DNA of 64,000 nt from Paenibacillus polymyxa (GTDB taxonomy: Bacteria > Bacillota > Bacilli > Paenibacillales > Paenibacillaceae): the NCBI RefSeq assembly GCF_001719045.1, contig NZ_CP015423.1:4649501-4713500 (forward strand), written 5' to 3'. Below, piece by piece: positions 18,305-28,018 of the stretch; position 1 is the first letter of the stretch, and each line of letters starts with the position of its first letter. The notes below the pieces were generated by a model. The model saw only the letters and a list, made by a program, of their open reading frames with translations. It was not told the origin of the DNA and did not search any database. A program made the position numbers and the translations under genes.

Positions 18305-18586
18305 TTGGGTTCTTTCAAAAAATGGAAACACGGTTTGTACACACTCATTGCATTGGCTATGGTTTTGGTCGCGTTACCACGCATCTCGCTTGCAGGCGGT
18401 TTGAACTGGGTCAACGGCTTTGGGATGGTATGGGTACTTTTTGCGCTGCTAGTCATTGGAGCAAATATGCATTTTTTGCTGGGTGTGGATGAGGAAAAGC
18501 GCAAAACGCTGGAGCGTGTGCGACGGGCCAAAATGCAGCAGTGGCAGATGAAATGGGATAAAAAAGCTGACAAAGGCAGCATGTAG
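18305..18586 (+). CDS. Small membrane protein, not recognised
   Basis: A 93-residue product starting at TTG with AGGAAGGGA just upstream. Two hydrophobic segments (about residues 9 to 29 and 38 to 58) are followed by a strongly basic, helical cytosolic tail rich in Lys, Arg and Gln. I do not recognise a family. Its place before ytoI corresponds to where Bacillus carries the small membrane gene ytpI, but the sequence gives no firm link. A terminator follows 58 nt after the stop. Confidence 0.65.
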   Translation: MGSFKKWKHGLYTLIALAMVLVALPRISLAGGLNWVNGFGMVWVLFALLVIGANMHFLLGVDEEKRKTLERVRRAKMQQWQMKWDKKADKGSM

Positions 18587-18644
18587 TGAGTTTTTTTAGC
18601 TTGTCCTGGGCTTGCCTCCCAGATGGCAAATCAATCATAGTAAG

Positions 18645-18680
18645 AAGCGATTCCTTGTAAAAGAGGGGATCGCTTTTTTT
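18645..18680 (+). terminator. Terminator before ytoI
   Basis: The stem AAGCGATTCC/GGGGATCGCTT is followed by a run of T. Confidence 0.8.
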
Positions 18681-18789
18681 ACTATTTGCGAAGCGGAGAA
18701 CTCAAAATGAACAAGGGTCTAAAATATAGGGATATTGTGCTATAATAGATACAGAATGATACAGATTGAACGTTGGGGGTGTAACAGAG

Positions 18790-20124
18790 TTGGACGGGCT
18801 AGATGAAACAGTTACGAAGCATGAGCAGCTATTGCGACATATCGAGCAGTTGAAAATAGGCTCCAAAATTTCTGTGCGCAGGTTGGCTAAAGAAATGAGT
18901 GTCAGCGAAGGAACGGCCTATCGGGCCGTGAAGGAAGCCGAGAACCTGGGAATCGTCATTACCAAGGAACGGATCGGAACAGTACGAGTGGAGAAGCGAC
19001 CGCGCGGCTTGTCCGAGCAGCTGACCTTTGCAGATGTCGTAAATATTGTAGAGGGACATGTACTGGGCGGAAGTGAGGGGCTGGAGAAGCCCTTGCACAA
19101 GTATGTGATCGGAGCGATGCGCGAGGAAGCTATGGCCCGTTATATTGACGCAGGTAGTTTGCTAATCGTTGGTAACCGTGAGGATGCGCATTCACTTGCA
19201 TTGGAGCAGGGGGCCGGTGTGCTGATTACAGGGGGCTTCGGTACGAGCCGAGAGGTTAAGCAGCTCGCAGATCAGATTAGTCTGCCGATTATTTCCTCAC
19301 GCCATGATACTTTTACAGTGGCATCTATGATTAATAGAGCCATATTTGACCGCTTGATCAAAAAGAAAATTATGCTGATTGAAGACATTACGGCAGGCAA
19401 ACCGAAAACGTTGACCTTGAAAATCAACAGCACGCTTACCGAGTTTGAAGAACTTTCGGTGACGACTGGACATCATCATTTTGCAATAGTGGATGAATGG
19501 AATCGTTTAATTGGTATCGTCAGCCGCAAAGATGTGGAGGGGCTTCTACCTGAGCATACGATGGATAAATGTCTGATCCGCAATCCGATAACGGTCACCT
19601 ACCAGACCTCGCTGGCTTCTGCTGCGCAAATGATGGCGTGGGAAGGTGTAGATTATTTGCCGGTCGTGGACCGTAACCGCAAGCTGCTTGGGTCCGTTAC
19701 ACGGCGTGAGGTGCTGGAGGCGCTGCGTAACGCCCAAAAGCAGCCACAACTTGGCGAGACGTTCGACCAGTTGATCTGGAACGGGTTTGCTGAAGAGCGT
19801 AATGAGGACGGATCGTTATTTTTTCGCGGTTTTATTATTCCGCAGATGGCGACCAATTTAGGTACGATCTCGGAAGGCGTACTGGTCAACGTGATGACAC
19901 AAGCGGGCTACCGGGCAGCTAGAGACATGACCGGCAAAGATTATGTGCTGGACAATTTGACGACTTATTTTATTAGACCCGTACAGATAGAGGATGCTGT
20001 CGTTCTTCGTCCATTGCTGCTCGAGCTGAGTCGTCGTACCTGCAAGCTAGAAATTGCAATTTCACGGGAAAATCATTTGGTATGCAAAGCAGTGATGACG
20101 CTTCAATCCATTGAACATGGTTAG
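18790..20124 (+). CDS. ytoI: YtoI family regulator: HTH, DRTGG, CBS pair and hot-dog domain
   Basis: The TTG at 18790 is chosen because GGGGGTG lies 9 nt upstream; an earlier TTG at 18766 has none. The 444-residue product has a winged helix (SVRRLAKEMSVSEGTAYRAVKEAE) near residue 30, a DRTGG domain (about 80 to 190; ITGGFGTSREV), two CBS domains (about 190 to 310; IVSRKDVEGL, SVTRREVLEAL) and a C-terminal thioesterase-like hot-dog domain. This exact order defines YtoI, a predicted ligand-sensing transcription regulator. Its place beside ytrI, ytrH and dnaE follows Bacillus gene order. Targets are unknown. Confidence 0.86.
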   Translation: MDGLDETVTKHEQLLRHIEQLKIGSKISVRRLAKEMSVSEGTAYRAVKEAENLGIVITKERIGTVRVEKRPRGLSEQLTFADVVNIVEGHVLGGSEGLEKPLHKYVIGAMREEAMARYIDAGSLLIVGNREDAHSLALEQGAGVLITGGFGTSREVKQLADQISLPIISSRHDTFTVASMINRAIFDRLIKKKIMLIEDITAGKPKTLTLKINSTLTEFEELSVTTGHHHFAIVDEWNRLIGIVSRKDVEGLLPEHTMDKCLIRNPITVTYQTSLASAAQMMAWEGVDYLPVVDRNRKLLGSVTRREVLEALRNAQKQPQLGETFDQLIWNGFAEERNEDGSLFFRGFIIPQMATNLGTISEGVLVNVMTQAGYRAARDMTGKDYVLDNLTTYFIRPVQIEDAVVLRPLLLELSRRTCKLEIAISRENHLVCKAVMTLQSIEHG

Positions 20125-20178
20125 TCTACCTGTGGCTACCTATGGATCGGAGCAGGGTGTGAAGTCGAATAGATCGAC

Positions 20179-20676
20179 TTAGTGGCTTTCAGGCAGTCTT
20201 TCTTTTGCTTCCAGCCAAATTTGCAGCACCCCTTCCATTACAAGCATCGTTTTGACCTGGATCGTATACTCCTTGTCACGAACGGTGTATTTTTTTTGGT
20301 GCAGCAACATACGTACCAGCTTGCTGTCAGAGTCAATCTCGAACATATCTCTGCCGCGCAGCACCTCCAGATCACGACTGACACGGCGAAGAAGTTCCTT
20401 CAGGTTGATAGAATCGATTTTTTCGGCCGAAGCTTCCTCCGCGATCAGCTTGATTTCTTTGACAACGGTTTGGCGCTTGCTGTATTTGCGCAATGTTTTG
20501 TTGTCTTCCTCGGCTTGCTGGAGCTGGAATTGAAGATCCTGGTTATTCGTCCACAGCTGATTGAAGCTGGCATGCCAGATGGCATTGTAGATCATTCCTC
20601 CCGTAATCATACCGAGTACAAAGACGGAGGATAATTGCATAAAAGGGCGCAGGCGCTCAAAAGGGGGGACTCTCAT
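20179..20676 (-). CDS. ytrI: Sporulation membrane protein YtrI
   Basis: A 165-residue protein with one membrane segment near residues 13 to 33, a coiled-coil of about 40 residues rich in Gln, Glu and Lys, and a C-terminal alpha/beta part. In Bacillus ytrI lies beside ytrH next to dnaE and both are needed for efficient sporulation; the same pair and order are seen here, 12 nt apart. It is expected in the mother-cell membrane during sporulation. The molecular role is not known. Confidence 0.8.
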   Translation of the reverse strand: MRVPPFERLRPFMQLSSVFVLGMITGGMIYNAIWHASFNQLWTNNQDLQFQLQQAEEDNKTLRKYSKRQTVVKEIKLIAEEASAEKIDSINLKELLRRVSRDLEVLRGRDMFEIDSDSKLVRMLLHQKKYTVRDKEYTIQVKTMLVMEGVLQIWLEAKERLPESH

Positions 20677-20688
20677 AGTCGTTTCACC

Positions 20689-21018
20689 TCACGGTCGTCC
20701 GTTGCCGCATACCCACTTGACCAGCTCTGCACCCATATGAGCGCCTAAAAAGGCGAAAATCAAATACAATATCTGCTTAATGGCAGGTGACAAATTACCA
20801 TCCAACATATTGCTTTCAATGACCCGGATCGGGTCCATCGTTCCCCCCACAGCGGCGGCAAGCGCCCATATTTTAATTCTTCCGGCAACCTCCAGCATCG
20901 TCTGGGTTGGCGGCTGAAGCGATACCACAGCCCCCATTCCGCCGAGCATGGCTCCCCCGAGCACGATGCCAAAGGCAATGAAGAAGTCGAGAATCGCTTT
21001 GGATATAAAAGTGCTCAT
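20689..21018 (-). CDS. ytrH: Sporulation membrane protein YtrH
   Basis: A 109-residue hydrophobic protein with three likely membrane segments and glycine-rich helices (AFGIVLGGAMLGGMGAVV; ILYLIFAFLGAHMGAE). Length and sequence pattern match the YtrH family. AAGGAG-type ribosome site precedes the ATG. It is the first gene of the ytrH-ytrI operon, divergent from dnaE, and a sigma-E-like promoter lies about 70 nt upstream. Confidence 0.85.
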   Translation of the reverse strand: MSTFISKAILDFFIAFGIVLGGAMLGGMGAVVSLQPPTQTMLEVAGRIKIWALAAAVGGTMDPIRVIESNMLDGNLSPAIKQILYLIFAFLGAHMGAELVKWVCGNGRP

Positions 21019-21080
21019 GCTCTTTTCCTCCTTAGGTATACGAATCAGGACCGCGCTTGTCCGCCGAGGTCTGTACTTTT

Positions 21081-21111
21081 ATTCTATGGGCGCTACTAAC
21101 GCGGATATGAT
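21081..21111 (-). promoter_or_regulatory. Candidate sigma-E promoter of ytrH-ytrI
   Basis: On the minus strand the -10-like box CATAGAAT differs by one base from CATACAAT, and a -35-like ATCATATC lies 15 nt upstream. This fits mother-cell expression of ytrH, known for the Bacillus gene. Confidence 0.45.
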
Positions 21112-21155
21112 AAAATAGTTTGAAGAAAATCTAGCGGTGAAAGGAAGAGAAGCGC

Positions 21156-24100
21156 ATGAGTTCATTTGTGCATTTGCATGTTCATAGCGAGTACAGCCTG
21201 CTGGACGGCGCGGCTCGTACCGCGGAGTTGGTCAAACAGGCATCAGCTTACGGAATGAAGGCGCTGGCCCTTACAGACCACGGGGTTATGTACGGTGCCA
21301 TTCCTTTTTATAGAGCGTGTGTAGAGAACGGCATTAAGCCGATTATCGGGTGTGAGGCCTATATGACGGCAGGATCGCGCAAGGAGCGTGGCAGCCGGAA
21401 GGATCAGCCCATATATCATTTGATTTTGCTCGCCAAAAATAAAACAGGCTATCAAAATCTGATGAAGTTGTGCTCCATCGGCCATTTGGAGGGCTTTCAC
21501 TACAAGCCGCGCATCGACATGGAGGCTTTGGCTGCCCATCATGAAGGCATCATATGCCTGAGCGCTTGTTTGGGCGGTGAAGTGCCGCAGCATTTACTGC
21601 ATGGTCGGGAAGCTGAAGCACGACGAGCAGCGGAACGGTATCGTAACATTTTTGGCGATGATTTTTATCTGGAACTCCAGGACCATGGTCTTTCGGAGCA
21701 AAAACGTGTAAATCCTCTCTTGATCGCACTGGCGAAGGAACTGAATATTCCACTGGTGGCGACGAATGACGTGCATTACTTGACTGAGCCAGATGCGGAC
21801 GTGCAAGACGTTCTGATCTGTATCGGGACAGGGAAGACAGTTGACGATGAGGAACGCTTGCGTATACCAACACGTCAGTTGTATCTGAAAAGTCAGGAGG
21901 ATATGGCTCGTTTATTCCCGCATGTGGCAGAAGCCATCGCCAACACGGTGCGTATTGCTGAAAAATGCGAACTAGAGCTGGAATTCGGTCAATCCATTTT
22001 GCCTGAATATCGCCCGCTGCCGGAAGGAATGACCTCTTCGTCCTATTTACGCAATCTGTGCGTGCAAGGGCTGGAGCGTCGCTATGGAAGCGATCCCGGA
22101 TGGGAGCAACCAGAGGAACGGGAAAGGCTGAACCAACGGCTAAACTATGAGTTGAATACCATTGACAGTATGGGTTTCAGCGATTATTTCCTGATTGTAT
22201 GGGATTTTATTGCCTTCGCTCATAAGCATAAGATTGCAACGGGACCGGGGCGGGGTTCCTCAGCAGGCAGTTTGGTTGCCTATGTGCTTAACATCACGAA
22301 TGTCGATCCGATGAAATACAACCTGCTCTTTGAACGGTTTCTGAATCCAGAACGAATTAGTATGCCAGATATAGATATTGATTTTAGTGATGAACGGCGT
22401 GACGAGGTTATCGACTATGTAGTACAGAAGTACGGAAATGAGCATGTAGCGCAAATTATTACATTTGGAACGCTGGCGGCAAGAGCCGCTGTCCGTGATG
22501 TCGGTCGTGCATTGAACGTGCCGTATGGCGAGGTGGACAAGGCAGCCAAGCTGATTCCGGCGCAGTTAGGTATTAATATCCGTCATGCGCTGGAAATCAC
22601 CCCGGAGCTAAAAACGCTATATGAAACGAAGCCCAAGACACGTGAACTGCTGGATATGGCGATCAAGGTTGAAGGAATGCCTCGTCATGCTTCGACACAT
22701 GCAGCAGGTGTTGTCATTTCGCGGACTCCATTGACCGATACGGTTCCGCTTCAAGAGGGGAGCGAAGGGGTTCCTTTGACGCAGTACTCGATGGAAAATC
22801 TAGAGCGCATTGGTTTGCTTAAAATGGATTTCCTTGGGCTGCGTACGCTCTCCATTATTGAACGGTGCATACACTGGATTGCGGAAGAGCATGGAGAAAC
22901 GCCTGATTTTAGTCGTATTCCCGATAATGATCCGCATACCTATGACTTGCTGGGCAAAGGAGATACAGGAGGCGTATTCCAGCTGGAGTCGGCCGGTGTA
23001 CGCCGGGTACTCAAGGATTTGAAGCCGAGTGTATTCGAGGATATCATTTCTGTCCTGGCTTTGTATCGTCCGGGCCCGATGGGCTTTATTCCTAACTTTA
23101 TACAGGCCAAGCATGGTCAGATTGAGATTTCTTATCCGCATCCTGACCTGGAACCGATCTTAAAGGATACGTACGGTATTATTGTGTATCAGGAGCAAAT
23201 CATGCAGATTGCTTCGCGCATGGCGGGCTTTTCCCTGGGAGAAGCCGATCTGTTGCGCCGGGCTGTGTCCAAGAAAAAGCGCGAAGTGTTGGATCTGGAG
23301 CGCGGGCATTTTGTCGAAGGCAGTATCAAGCAGGGATACACGGAGGAGGAGGCCGGAAGGGTTTACGATATGATTGTCCGTTTTGCTGACTACGGCTTCC
23401 CGCGTGCCCATGCAGCTGCTTATGGTGTGCTAGCATTTCAAACGGCTTATCTAAAGGCCCATTATCCGGTACAATTCATGGCTTCAATGCTGACAGCCGT
23501 GATGGGAAGTCATCGGAAAGTGGCTGAATATGTCGTCGAATGCCGTCGTATGGATATCGCAGTGTTGCCGCCTGATGTGAATGAGAGCGGGGTGTTGTTT
23601 ACTCCTTTACAGCAGGGAGGCATCCGCTTCGGCCTAGCAGCGATTAAAAATGTCGGCACACAGGCGATGGAGAGCATTCTCGCTGTTCGCAAGGAACGGC
23701 CTTTCGACAGCCTGCTCGATTTTTGTCGACGTGTCGATTTGCGGGTATGTAATAAGAGAGTAATTGAATCGCTTATTCAGGCAGGAGCCTTTGATTCATT
23801 GACGGGTCATCGGGCACAATTGCTTGCCATGCTGGATGAAACGGTGGATGCAGCCGTCAAGTGGCGCAAGGAACGAGATGACTTACAAATTGATATGTTT
23901 GGTTTTGTGGAAATGCCCAATTGGGATATCGAATATCCCAATGTACCCAAATTCAGTGCCAGTCAGCAGTTAGAGCTGGAACGCGAACTGCTGGGACTGT
24001 ATTTATCCGGGCACCCGTTGGATGATTTTGAGTCGCTGTTGGAAAGCAGCGAGGCGGATCGTTTGATGGAGCTGGGCGATGTGCCAGATGAAACGGTTGT

Positions 24101-24830
24101 TGTGACCGCAGGCATGGTAGTGTCACTAAAAACGATTACGACCAAGCAGGGTAAGACCATGGCCTTCATTGAGCTGGAGGATCAGATTGAGCGCTGTGAG
24201 GTTGTGCTGTTTCCTGAGGTATGGAAGCGAAGCCAGCAGTGGATTGAAAAGGGAGCTTTGCTTACGCTTCGAGCCAAGATGCAGCAGCAGGACGAGCACT
24301 TCAAGCTCCTTGCGGATGAGACCGCCCCGCTGGCAGAAGACTCGCTGGCCCGGCTCCTCCAGCGCCGACGTGCCAGTACGCGCTCGTCCGCCGCTGGAAC
24401 ATCCGTGCCAGCTGCTGGCTCTCCTGCTGGCGGCCCGGGCGGGAGAGCGGCGCGCGTGTCGCCCCCGCCTTCGGCAGCCAATGCATCTGCTTCGCCTCAA
24501 CCGAAGGCGGCCCGTCCCGTGATGGCTGCTTCACCGCGTGGAGCCGAAGCGGCTCGAGGTGAGCAGGTGCCAGTCCCGCGCAGCTCGGAGCCGACCACTC
24601 ATCAGCGGGTGTTTGTCAAAATCACCCGCCAGGCCGAGGAGGACGCCAGCTTGCTGGTCAGTCTCAAGGCACTGCTCCAGGAGCATCCCGGTGCTATGCC
24701 TACCGTACTTTTTTATGAGAGCAACCAGCGTCTGCTGGCCTTGAGCGATGCTTACAGCATTAAGCCCTCTCCTCAGCTTTTTGATCAAATGGAGTCGATG
24801 TTGGGTGAAGGTACGGTGAAAGTCAAATGA
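21156..24830 (+). CDS. dnaE: DNA polymerase III alpha subunit DnaE
   Basis: A 1224-residue replicative polymerase with GGAAGAG before its ATG. It opens with a PHP domain (HLHVHSEYSLLDGA; LTDHGVMYG), then the C-family palm with the catalytic aspartates in PDIDIDFSD near residue 403 and MDFLGLRTL near residue 556, a fingers region, a helix-hairpin-helix part and an OB fold around residues 980 to 1050. In low-GC Gram-positives DnaE extends primers before PolC takes over. An Ala/Pro/Ser/Arg-rich linker of about 90 residues, GC-rich at DNA level, sits between the OB fold and a conserved-looking C-terminal segment. Gene order matches Bacillus. Confidence 0.95.
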   Translation: MSSFVHLHVHSEYSLLDGAARTAELVKQASAYGMKALALTDHGVMYGAIPFYRACVENGIKPIIGCEAYMTAGSRKERGSRKDQPIYHLILLAKNKTGYQNLMKLCSIGHLEGFHYKPRIDMEALAAHHEGIICLSACLGGEVPQHLLHGREAEARRAAERYRNIFGDDFYLELQDHGLSEQKRVNPLLIALAKELNIPLVATNDVHYLTEPDADVQDVLICIGTGKTVDDEERLRIPTRQLYLKSQEDMARLFPHVAEAIANTVRIAEKCELELEFGQSILPEYRPLPEGMTSSSYLRNLCVQGLERRYGSDPGWEQPEERERLNQRLNYELNTIDSMGFSDYFLIVWDFIAFAHKHKIATGPGRGSSAGSLVAYVLNITNVDPMKYNLLFERFLNPERISMPDIDIDFSDERRDEVIDYVVQKYGNEHVAQIITFGTLAARAAVRDVGRALNVPYGEVDKAAKLIPAQLGINIRHALEITPELKTLYETKPKTRELLDMAIKVEGMPRHASTHAAGVVISRTPLTDTVPLQEGSEGVPLTQYSMENLERIGLLKMDFLGLRTLSIIERCIHWIAEEHGETPDFSRIPDNDPHTYDLLGKGDTGGVFQLESAGVRRVLKDLKPSVFEDIISVLALYRPGPMGFIPNFIQAKHGQIEISYPHPDLEPILKDTYGIIVYQEQIMQIASRMAGFSLGEADLLRRAVSKKKREVLDLERGHFVEGSIKQGYTEEEAGRVYDMIVRFADYGFPRAHAAAYGVLAFQTAYLKAHYPVQFMASMLTAVMGSHRKVAEYVVECRRMDIAVLPPDVNESGVLFTPLQQGGIRFGLAAIKNVGTQAMESILAVRKERPFDSLLDFCRRVDLRVCNKRVIESLIQAGAFDSLTGHRAQLLAMLDETVDAAVKWRKERDDLQIDMFGFVEMPNWDIEYPNVPKFSASQQLELERELLGLYLSGHPLDDFESLLESSEADRLMELGDVPDETVVVTAGMVVSLKTITTKQGKTMAFIELEDQIERCEVVLFPEVWKRSQQWIEKGALLTLRAKMQQQDEHFKLLADETAPLAEDSLARLLQRRRASTRSSAAGTSVPAAGSPAGGPGGRAARVSPPPSAANASASPQPKAARPVMAASPRGAEAARGEQVPVPRSSEPTTHQRVFVKITRQAEEDASLLVSLKALLQEHPGAMPTVLFYESNQRLLALSDAYSIKPSPQLFDQMESMLGEGTVKVK

Positions 24831-24996
24831 TAGGCACACAGCAAACCGCCCTTATTGTAACGGTTTAATGAACATTTTCCTTCCTTCCCGCATACACTTG
24901 GAAAACTGGCGGAACAGGAGATTCAACACGTACCCTGCACCATAAGGTCCCGTACGGTGAAAGAATAGACTGCACGGTGAAAGCGGGAGGGAAATT

Positions 24997-25494
24997 ATGT
25001 CCTATGAATATGCAGAAACTTTGTTAAATCGCAGAGGCATTCGTATCGAGTCCATTGCGGACATTGTTTTTCAGCTTCAGCTAAAATATTATCCTCATTT
25101 GACGATGGAAGAATGTATAGACAGTGTCAAAGCGGTTTTACAAAAGCGTGAGGTTCAATATACGTTGCTCACAGGTATTGCGCTCGATGAGCTGGCCGAA
25201 AAAAAACTTCTCCCCCAGCCATTGCAAGCCATTATGGAGGCTGACGAACCGCTGTACGGAGTGGACGAGACACTGGCTCTTGGAATTACGAGTGTGTACG
25301 GCATGATCGGCTTAACCAGTTTTGGTTATCTGGATAAGGAAAAGACGGGGATTATTGAACAGCTGAACCAAAAAGGCAGTGGTATTCATGTGTTTTTAGA
25401 CGATCTTGTCGCCGGACTAGCTGCCGCTGCTTCTTCGCGCATTGCACATCGGAGTCTCCATGCCAAGCATTATCCTGCATCATTGGACGCTTAA
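24997..25494 (+). CDS. Phosphatidylglycerophosphatase A family protein (YutG-like)
   Basis: A 165-residue protein with GGGAGGG before its ATG. The sequence (YAETLLNRRGI, LTGIALDELAEKKLLP, DETLALGITSVYGMIGLTSFGYLDK, FLDDLVAGLAAAASSRIAHR) matches the soluble-looking PgpA domain family to which Bacillus YutG belongs. The family removes phosphate from phosphatidylglycerol phosphate in the last step of phosphatidylglycerol synthesis, or at least shares that fold. Direct activity here is inferred. The gene is alone and ends at a terminator. Confidence 0.78.
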   Translation: MSYEYAETLLNRRGIRIESIADIVFQLQLKYYPHLTMEECIDSVKAVLQKREVQYTLLTGIALDELAEKKLLPQPLQAIMEADEPLYGVDETLALGITSVYGMIGLTSFGYLDKEKTGIIEQLNQKGSGIHVFLDDLVAGLAAAASSRIAHRSLHAKHYPASLDA

Positions 25495-25528
25495 TTGACC
25501 TGTGTAGACAGAGTTGATGATTTTCTAG

Positions 25529-25565
25529 GCCCTCCGACGAACTTGAATGATCAGGAGGGCTTTTG
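25529..25565 (+). terminator. Terminator after the PgpA-like gene
   Basis: A perfect 7-bp stem GCCCTCC/GGAGGGC with an 18-nt loop is followed by TTTTG. Confidence 0.8.
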
Positions 25566-25646
25566 TTGCGGGAAAAAAGTAAGGTATGTTATCATGAGTC
25601 TATTATATGGGCTCAAAACTTGAGGCTTAGGGGGTAGAAACAAGGC

Positions 25647-25835
25647 ATGTGGACGGTGATTTATATTGCACCGACGGCCAGACTGGCTGACATGATTAAG
25701 CTCAAACTGTCTGAAGAAGGTTTTATGGTGCAGGCCCGGGCCATCAGCGCGTCCAAGCAACAGTTTGAGATACTTGTGCCTTCGGGTGAAGTCGAAGAAA
25801 TACAGGAAGTGCTTAATTCGATTTTGCGCCCTTGA
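25647..25835 (+). CDS. Small DUF2007-like protein upstream of accD
   Basis: A 62-residue protein with a GGGGGTAG site before its ATG. The pattern VIYIAPTARLADMIKLKLSEEGF followed by a beta-alpha-beta end looks like the ferredoxin-like fold of DUF2007 (putative signal-transducing) proteins. It lies about 180 nt before accD on the same strand. Its function is unknown. The 180 nt between it and accD hold no gene I can support. Confidence 0.65.
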   Translation: MWTVIYIAPTARLADMIKLKLSEEGFMVQARAISASKQQFEILVPSGEVEEIQEVLNSILRP

Positions 25836-26015
25836 GTCCGGAACGGCGGAAGTGATACAGCAGCATGAGTGGAACAAAGGATGCACGATCGGCGGTAAAG
25901 TTTTAGTAACAGGCGTTGACGTGTGTATGAACATAATGCTTAAAGGTGCCGCATAGACGGCAGAGGACCTTGTATCGGTTACGGCTGACAAATAAACGGC
26001 TGGAGAGGTGTAGTT

Positions 26016-26909
26016 GTGTTTAAAGATTTATTCCAAAAGAAGCGTAAATACGCGACCATCCCTTCGGAACGGGCGCTGAGCGGCGATCAAGCGGACATGC
26101 CGGATCGTCCCAAACGGGAAATTCCCGAAGGTCTTATGACCAAATGTGGCAAGTGTGGAAGTATTCAATACAGCAAAGAACTAGAGAAAAATTTGAAAGT
26201 GTGTCCGGTGTGCGGATACCATATGCGTTTGAATGCTATGGATCGCATTCGCATGGTGCTCGACGAAGACACGTTTACGGAATATGATGCCGATATGATT
26301 TCGGTTGACCCGCTGGACTTTCCGGGATATGCGAGCAAGCTGGAGCAACAGACCCTGAAATCTGGCTTGCGAGAGGCTGTCGTTACGGGCGACGGCCTTA
26401 TTTATGGACATCCTGTTGTCGTTGCTGTGATGAGCTTTGACTTTTTTACTGGCAGTATGGGTTCGGTCGTAGGAGAGAAAATTACCCGCGCCATTGAGCA
26501 AGCAATAGACAAGCGTTTGCCGCTAATTATTTTTTCAACTTCCGGCGGGGCACGTATGCAGGAAAGTATTTTAAGCTTGATGCAGATGGCCAAAACAAGT
26601 GCTGCTCTTGCTCGTCTGGATGAGCAGGGCTTGCTGTATATTTCTGTTATCACCGACCCGACTACAGGTGGAGTGTCCGCCAGCTTTGCTACGCTTGGAG
26701 ATATTAATATCGCGGAGCCAGGAGCTGTATTCGGCTTTGCAGGGCGTATTGTAATTGAACAGACAATCAGACAGAAGTTGCCGGATGATTTTCAAACATC
26801 CGAATTTAATTTGCAGCATGGACAATTGGATATGGTTGTACACCGCAAGGAACTGCGTGATACCCTCGGGCAACTGCTTGATCTGCACAGTGTGAAAGGG
26901 GTGGAATAG
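26016..26909 (+). CDS. accD: Acetyl-CoA carboxylase carboxyltransferase subunit beta
   Basis: A 297-residue protein starting at GTG with GGAGAGG upstream. The N-terminal zinc ribbon (CGKCGS and CPVCGY, about residues 46 to 68) and the crotonase-like core with oxyanion glycines ([24 protein letters not shown]) define AccD. With AccA it moves the carboxyl group from carboxybiotin to acetyl-CoA to give malonyl-CoA for fatty acid synthesis. The stop codon is immediately followed by the accA start, so both are made together. Confidence 0.95.
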   Translation: MFKDLFQKKRKYATIPSERALSGDQADMPDRPKREIPEGLMTKCGKCGSIQYSKELEKNLKVCPVCGYHMRLNAMDRIRMVLDEDTFTEYDADMISVDPLDFPGYASKLEQQTLKSGLREAVVTGDGLIYGHPVVVAVMSFDFFTGSMGSVVGEKITRAIEQAIDKRLPLIIFSTSGGARMQESILSLMQMAKTSAALARLDEQGLLYISVITDPTTGGVSASFATLGDINIAEPGAVFGFAGRIVIEQTIRQKLPDDFQTSEFNLQHGQLDMVVHRKELRDTLGQLLDLHSVKGVE

Positions 26910-27893
26910 ATGGCTGGTGAATTGCCTTATGAAAAGCCCCTGGTCGAGATGCGACAGAAGATCGAAGAACTCAAGCAATTCGGACAGGATAAGCAAATTG
27001 ATTTTACAGATGAAATCAACCGTCTCGAGGAACGTTATCTCGAGATGGAAGAAGAAATATATTGGAACATTACAGCACCACAAAAAATGCATTTGGCCCG
27101 TCATCATCAAAGACCAACGTCTCTTGATCTGATTGAGCAGGTGTTTACAGACTTTATTGAATTGCACGGCGACCGCTTGTTTGGAGACGATCTGGCGGTT
27201 GTGGGCGGAATTGCCAAGCTAAATGGTATTCCGGTGACCGTCATTGGTCAACAGCGTGGTAAGGATACGAAAGATAACATTGCACGTTTCTTTGGTAGTG
27301 CTCATCCGGAAGGATTTCGTAAAGGCTTGCGTCTTATGCAGCAGGCTGATAAATTCAAACGCCCTATTATTACATTTATTGATACGAAGGGCGCTTATCC
27401 GGGTAATACAGCAGAGGAGAGAGGTCAATCGGAAGCGATTGCCCGCAACTTGCGGGAGATGGCAAAGCTTTCGGTGCCTGTTATTTGTGTGGTCATCGGC
27501 GAGGGTGGAAGCGGCGGTGCGCTTGCGTTTGCAGTCGGTAACCGTGTGCTGATGCTGGAACATGCCATTTATTCGGCCATTTCTCCAAACGGTGCAGCTT
27601 CGATTCTATGGAAAGATGCTTCCAAGGCCGATCAGGCAGCTGAAGCCATGAAGATTACGGCTAATGACCTCCTGCGCATGGAAATTATCGAGGATATTGT
27701 GCCGGAGCCGAAAGGGGGCGCGCATCGTAACTATGAAGTGACTGCTGCCGCAATCAAGGAGCTATTGGAACGTCATTTGGCAGACCTTACGAATATGAGC
27801 TGCGATGAATTGAGGGAAGATCGGTATCAAAAATTCCGAAAAATAGGTCAATACACCTTCTTGAAGCCTTCGGAATCTGAGCCTATGTTGTAA
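26910..27893 (+). CDS. accA: Acetyl-CoA carboxylase carboxyltransferase subunit alpha
   Basis: A 327-residue protein that begins at the base after the accD stop, with AAAGGGGTGG as ribosome site inside accD. The core sequence ([25 protein letters not shown] segment, [35 protein letters not shown]) is diagnostic. It forms the alpha2-beta2 carboxyltransferase with AccD. The expected pfkA does not follow; the next gene is pyk. Confidence 0.95.
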   Translation: MAGELPYEKPLVEMRQKIEELKQFGQDKQIDFTDEINRLEERYLEMEEEIYWNITAPQKMHLARHHQRPTSLDLIEQVFTDFIELHGDRLFGDDLAVVGGIAKLNGIPVTVIGQQRGKDTKDNIARFFGSAHPEGFRKGLRLMQQADKFKRPIITFIDTKGAYPGNTAEERGQSEAIARNLREMAKLSVPVICVVIGEGGSGGALAFAVGNRVLMLEHAIYSAISPNGAASILWKDASKADQAAEAMKITANDLLRMEIIEDIVPEPKGGAHRNYEVTAAAIKELLERHLADLTNMSCDELREDRYQKFRKIGQYTFLKPSESEPML

Positions 27894-27928
27894 TACGCTG
27901 TAAACGGGTAACAATAAATATGACGAAC

Positions 27929-27946
27929 TTCCTATACAAATAGGAA
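27929..27946. repeat. Short inverted repeat between accA and pyk
   Basis: A perfect 7-bp stem TTCCTAT/ATAGGAA with a 4-nt loop, followed by AAAAG and not by T, so it is not a standard terminator on the plus strand. It could be an mRNA processing or regulator site. Confidence 0.4.
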
Positions 27947-28018
27947 AAAGTGTAGTAGATTTAATTGTTGGAAAAAGATATAAAGAGTAGCACCTTTGAA
28001 AACGGAGGAAAAACCCAA

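Noticed and set aside
24126..24534. Overlapping frames on both strands across the GC-rich part of dnaE.
   Set aside because: They follow from the GC-rich linker, which lacks stops in all frames; Arg-rich products without family pattern.
24842..24870. AAACCG/CGGTTT repeat after dnaE as a terminator.
   Set aside because: The stem is only 6 bp, the loop is long and no T run follows.
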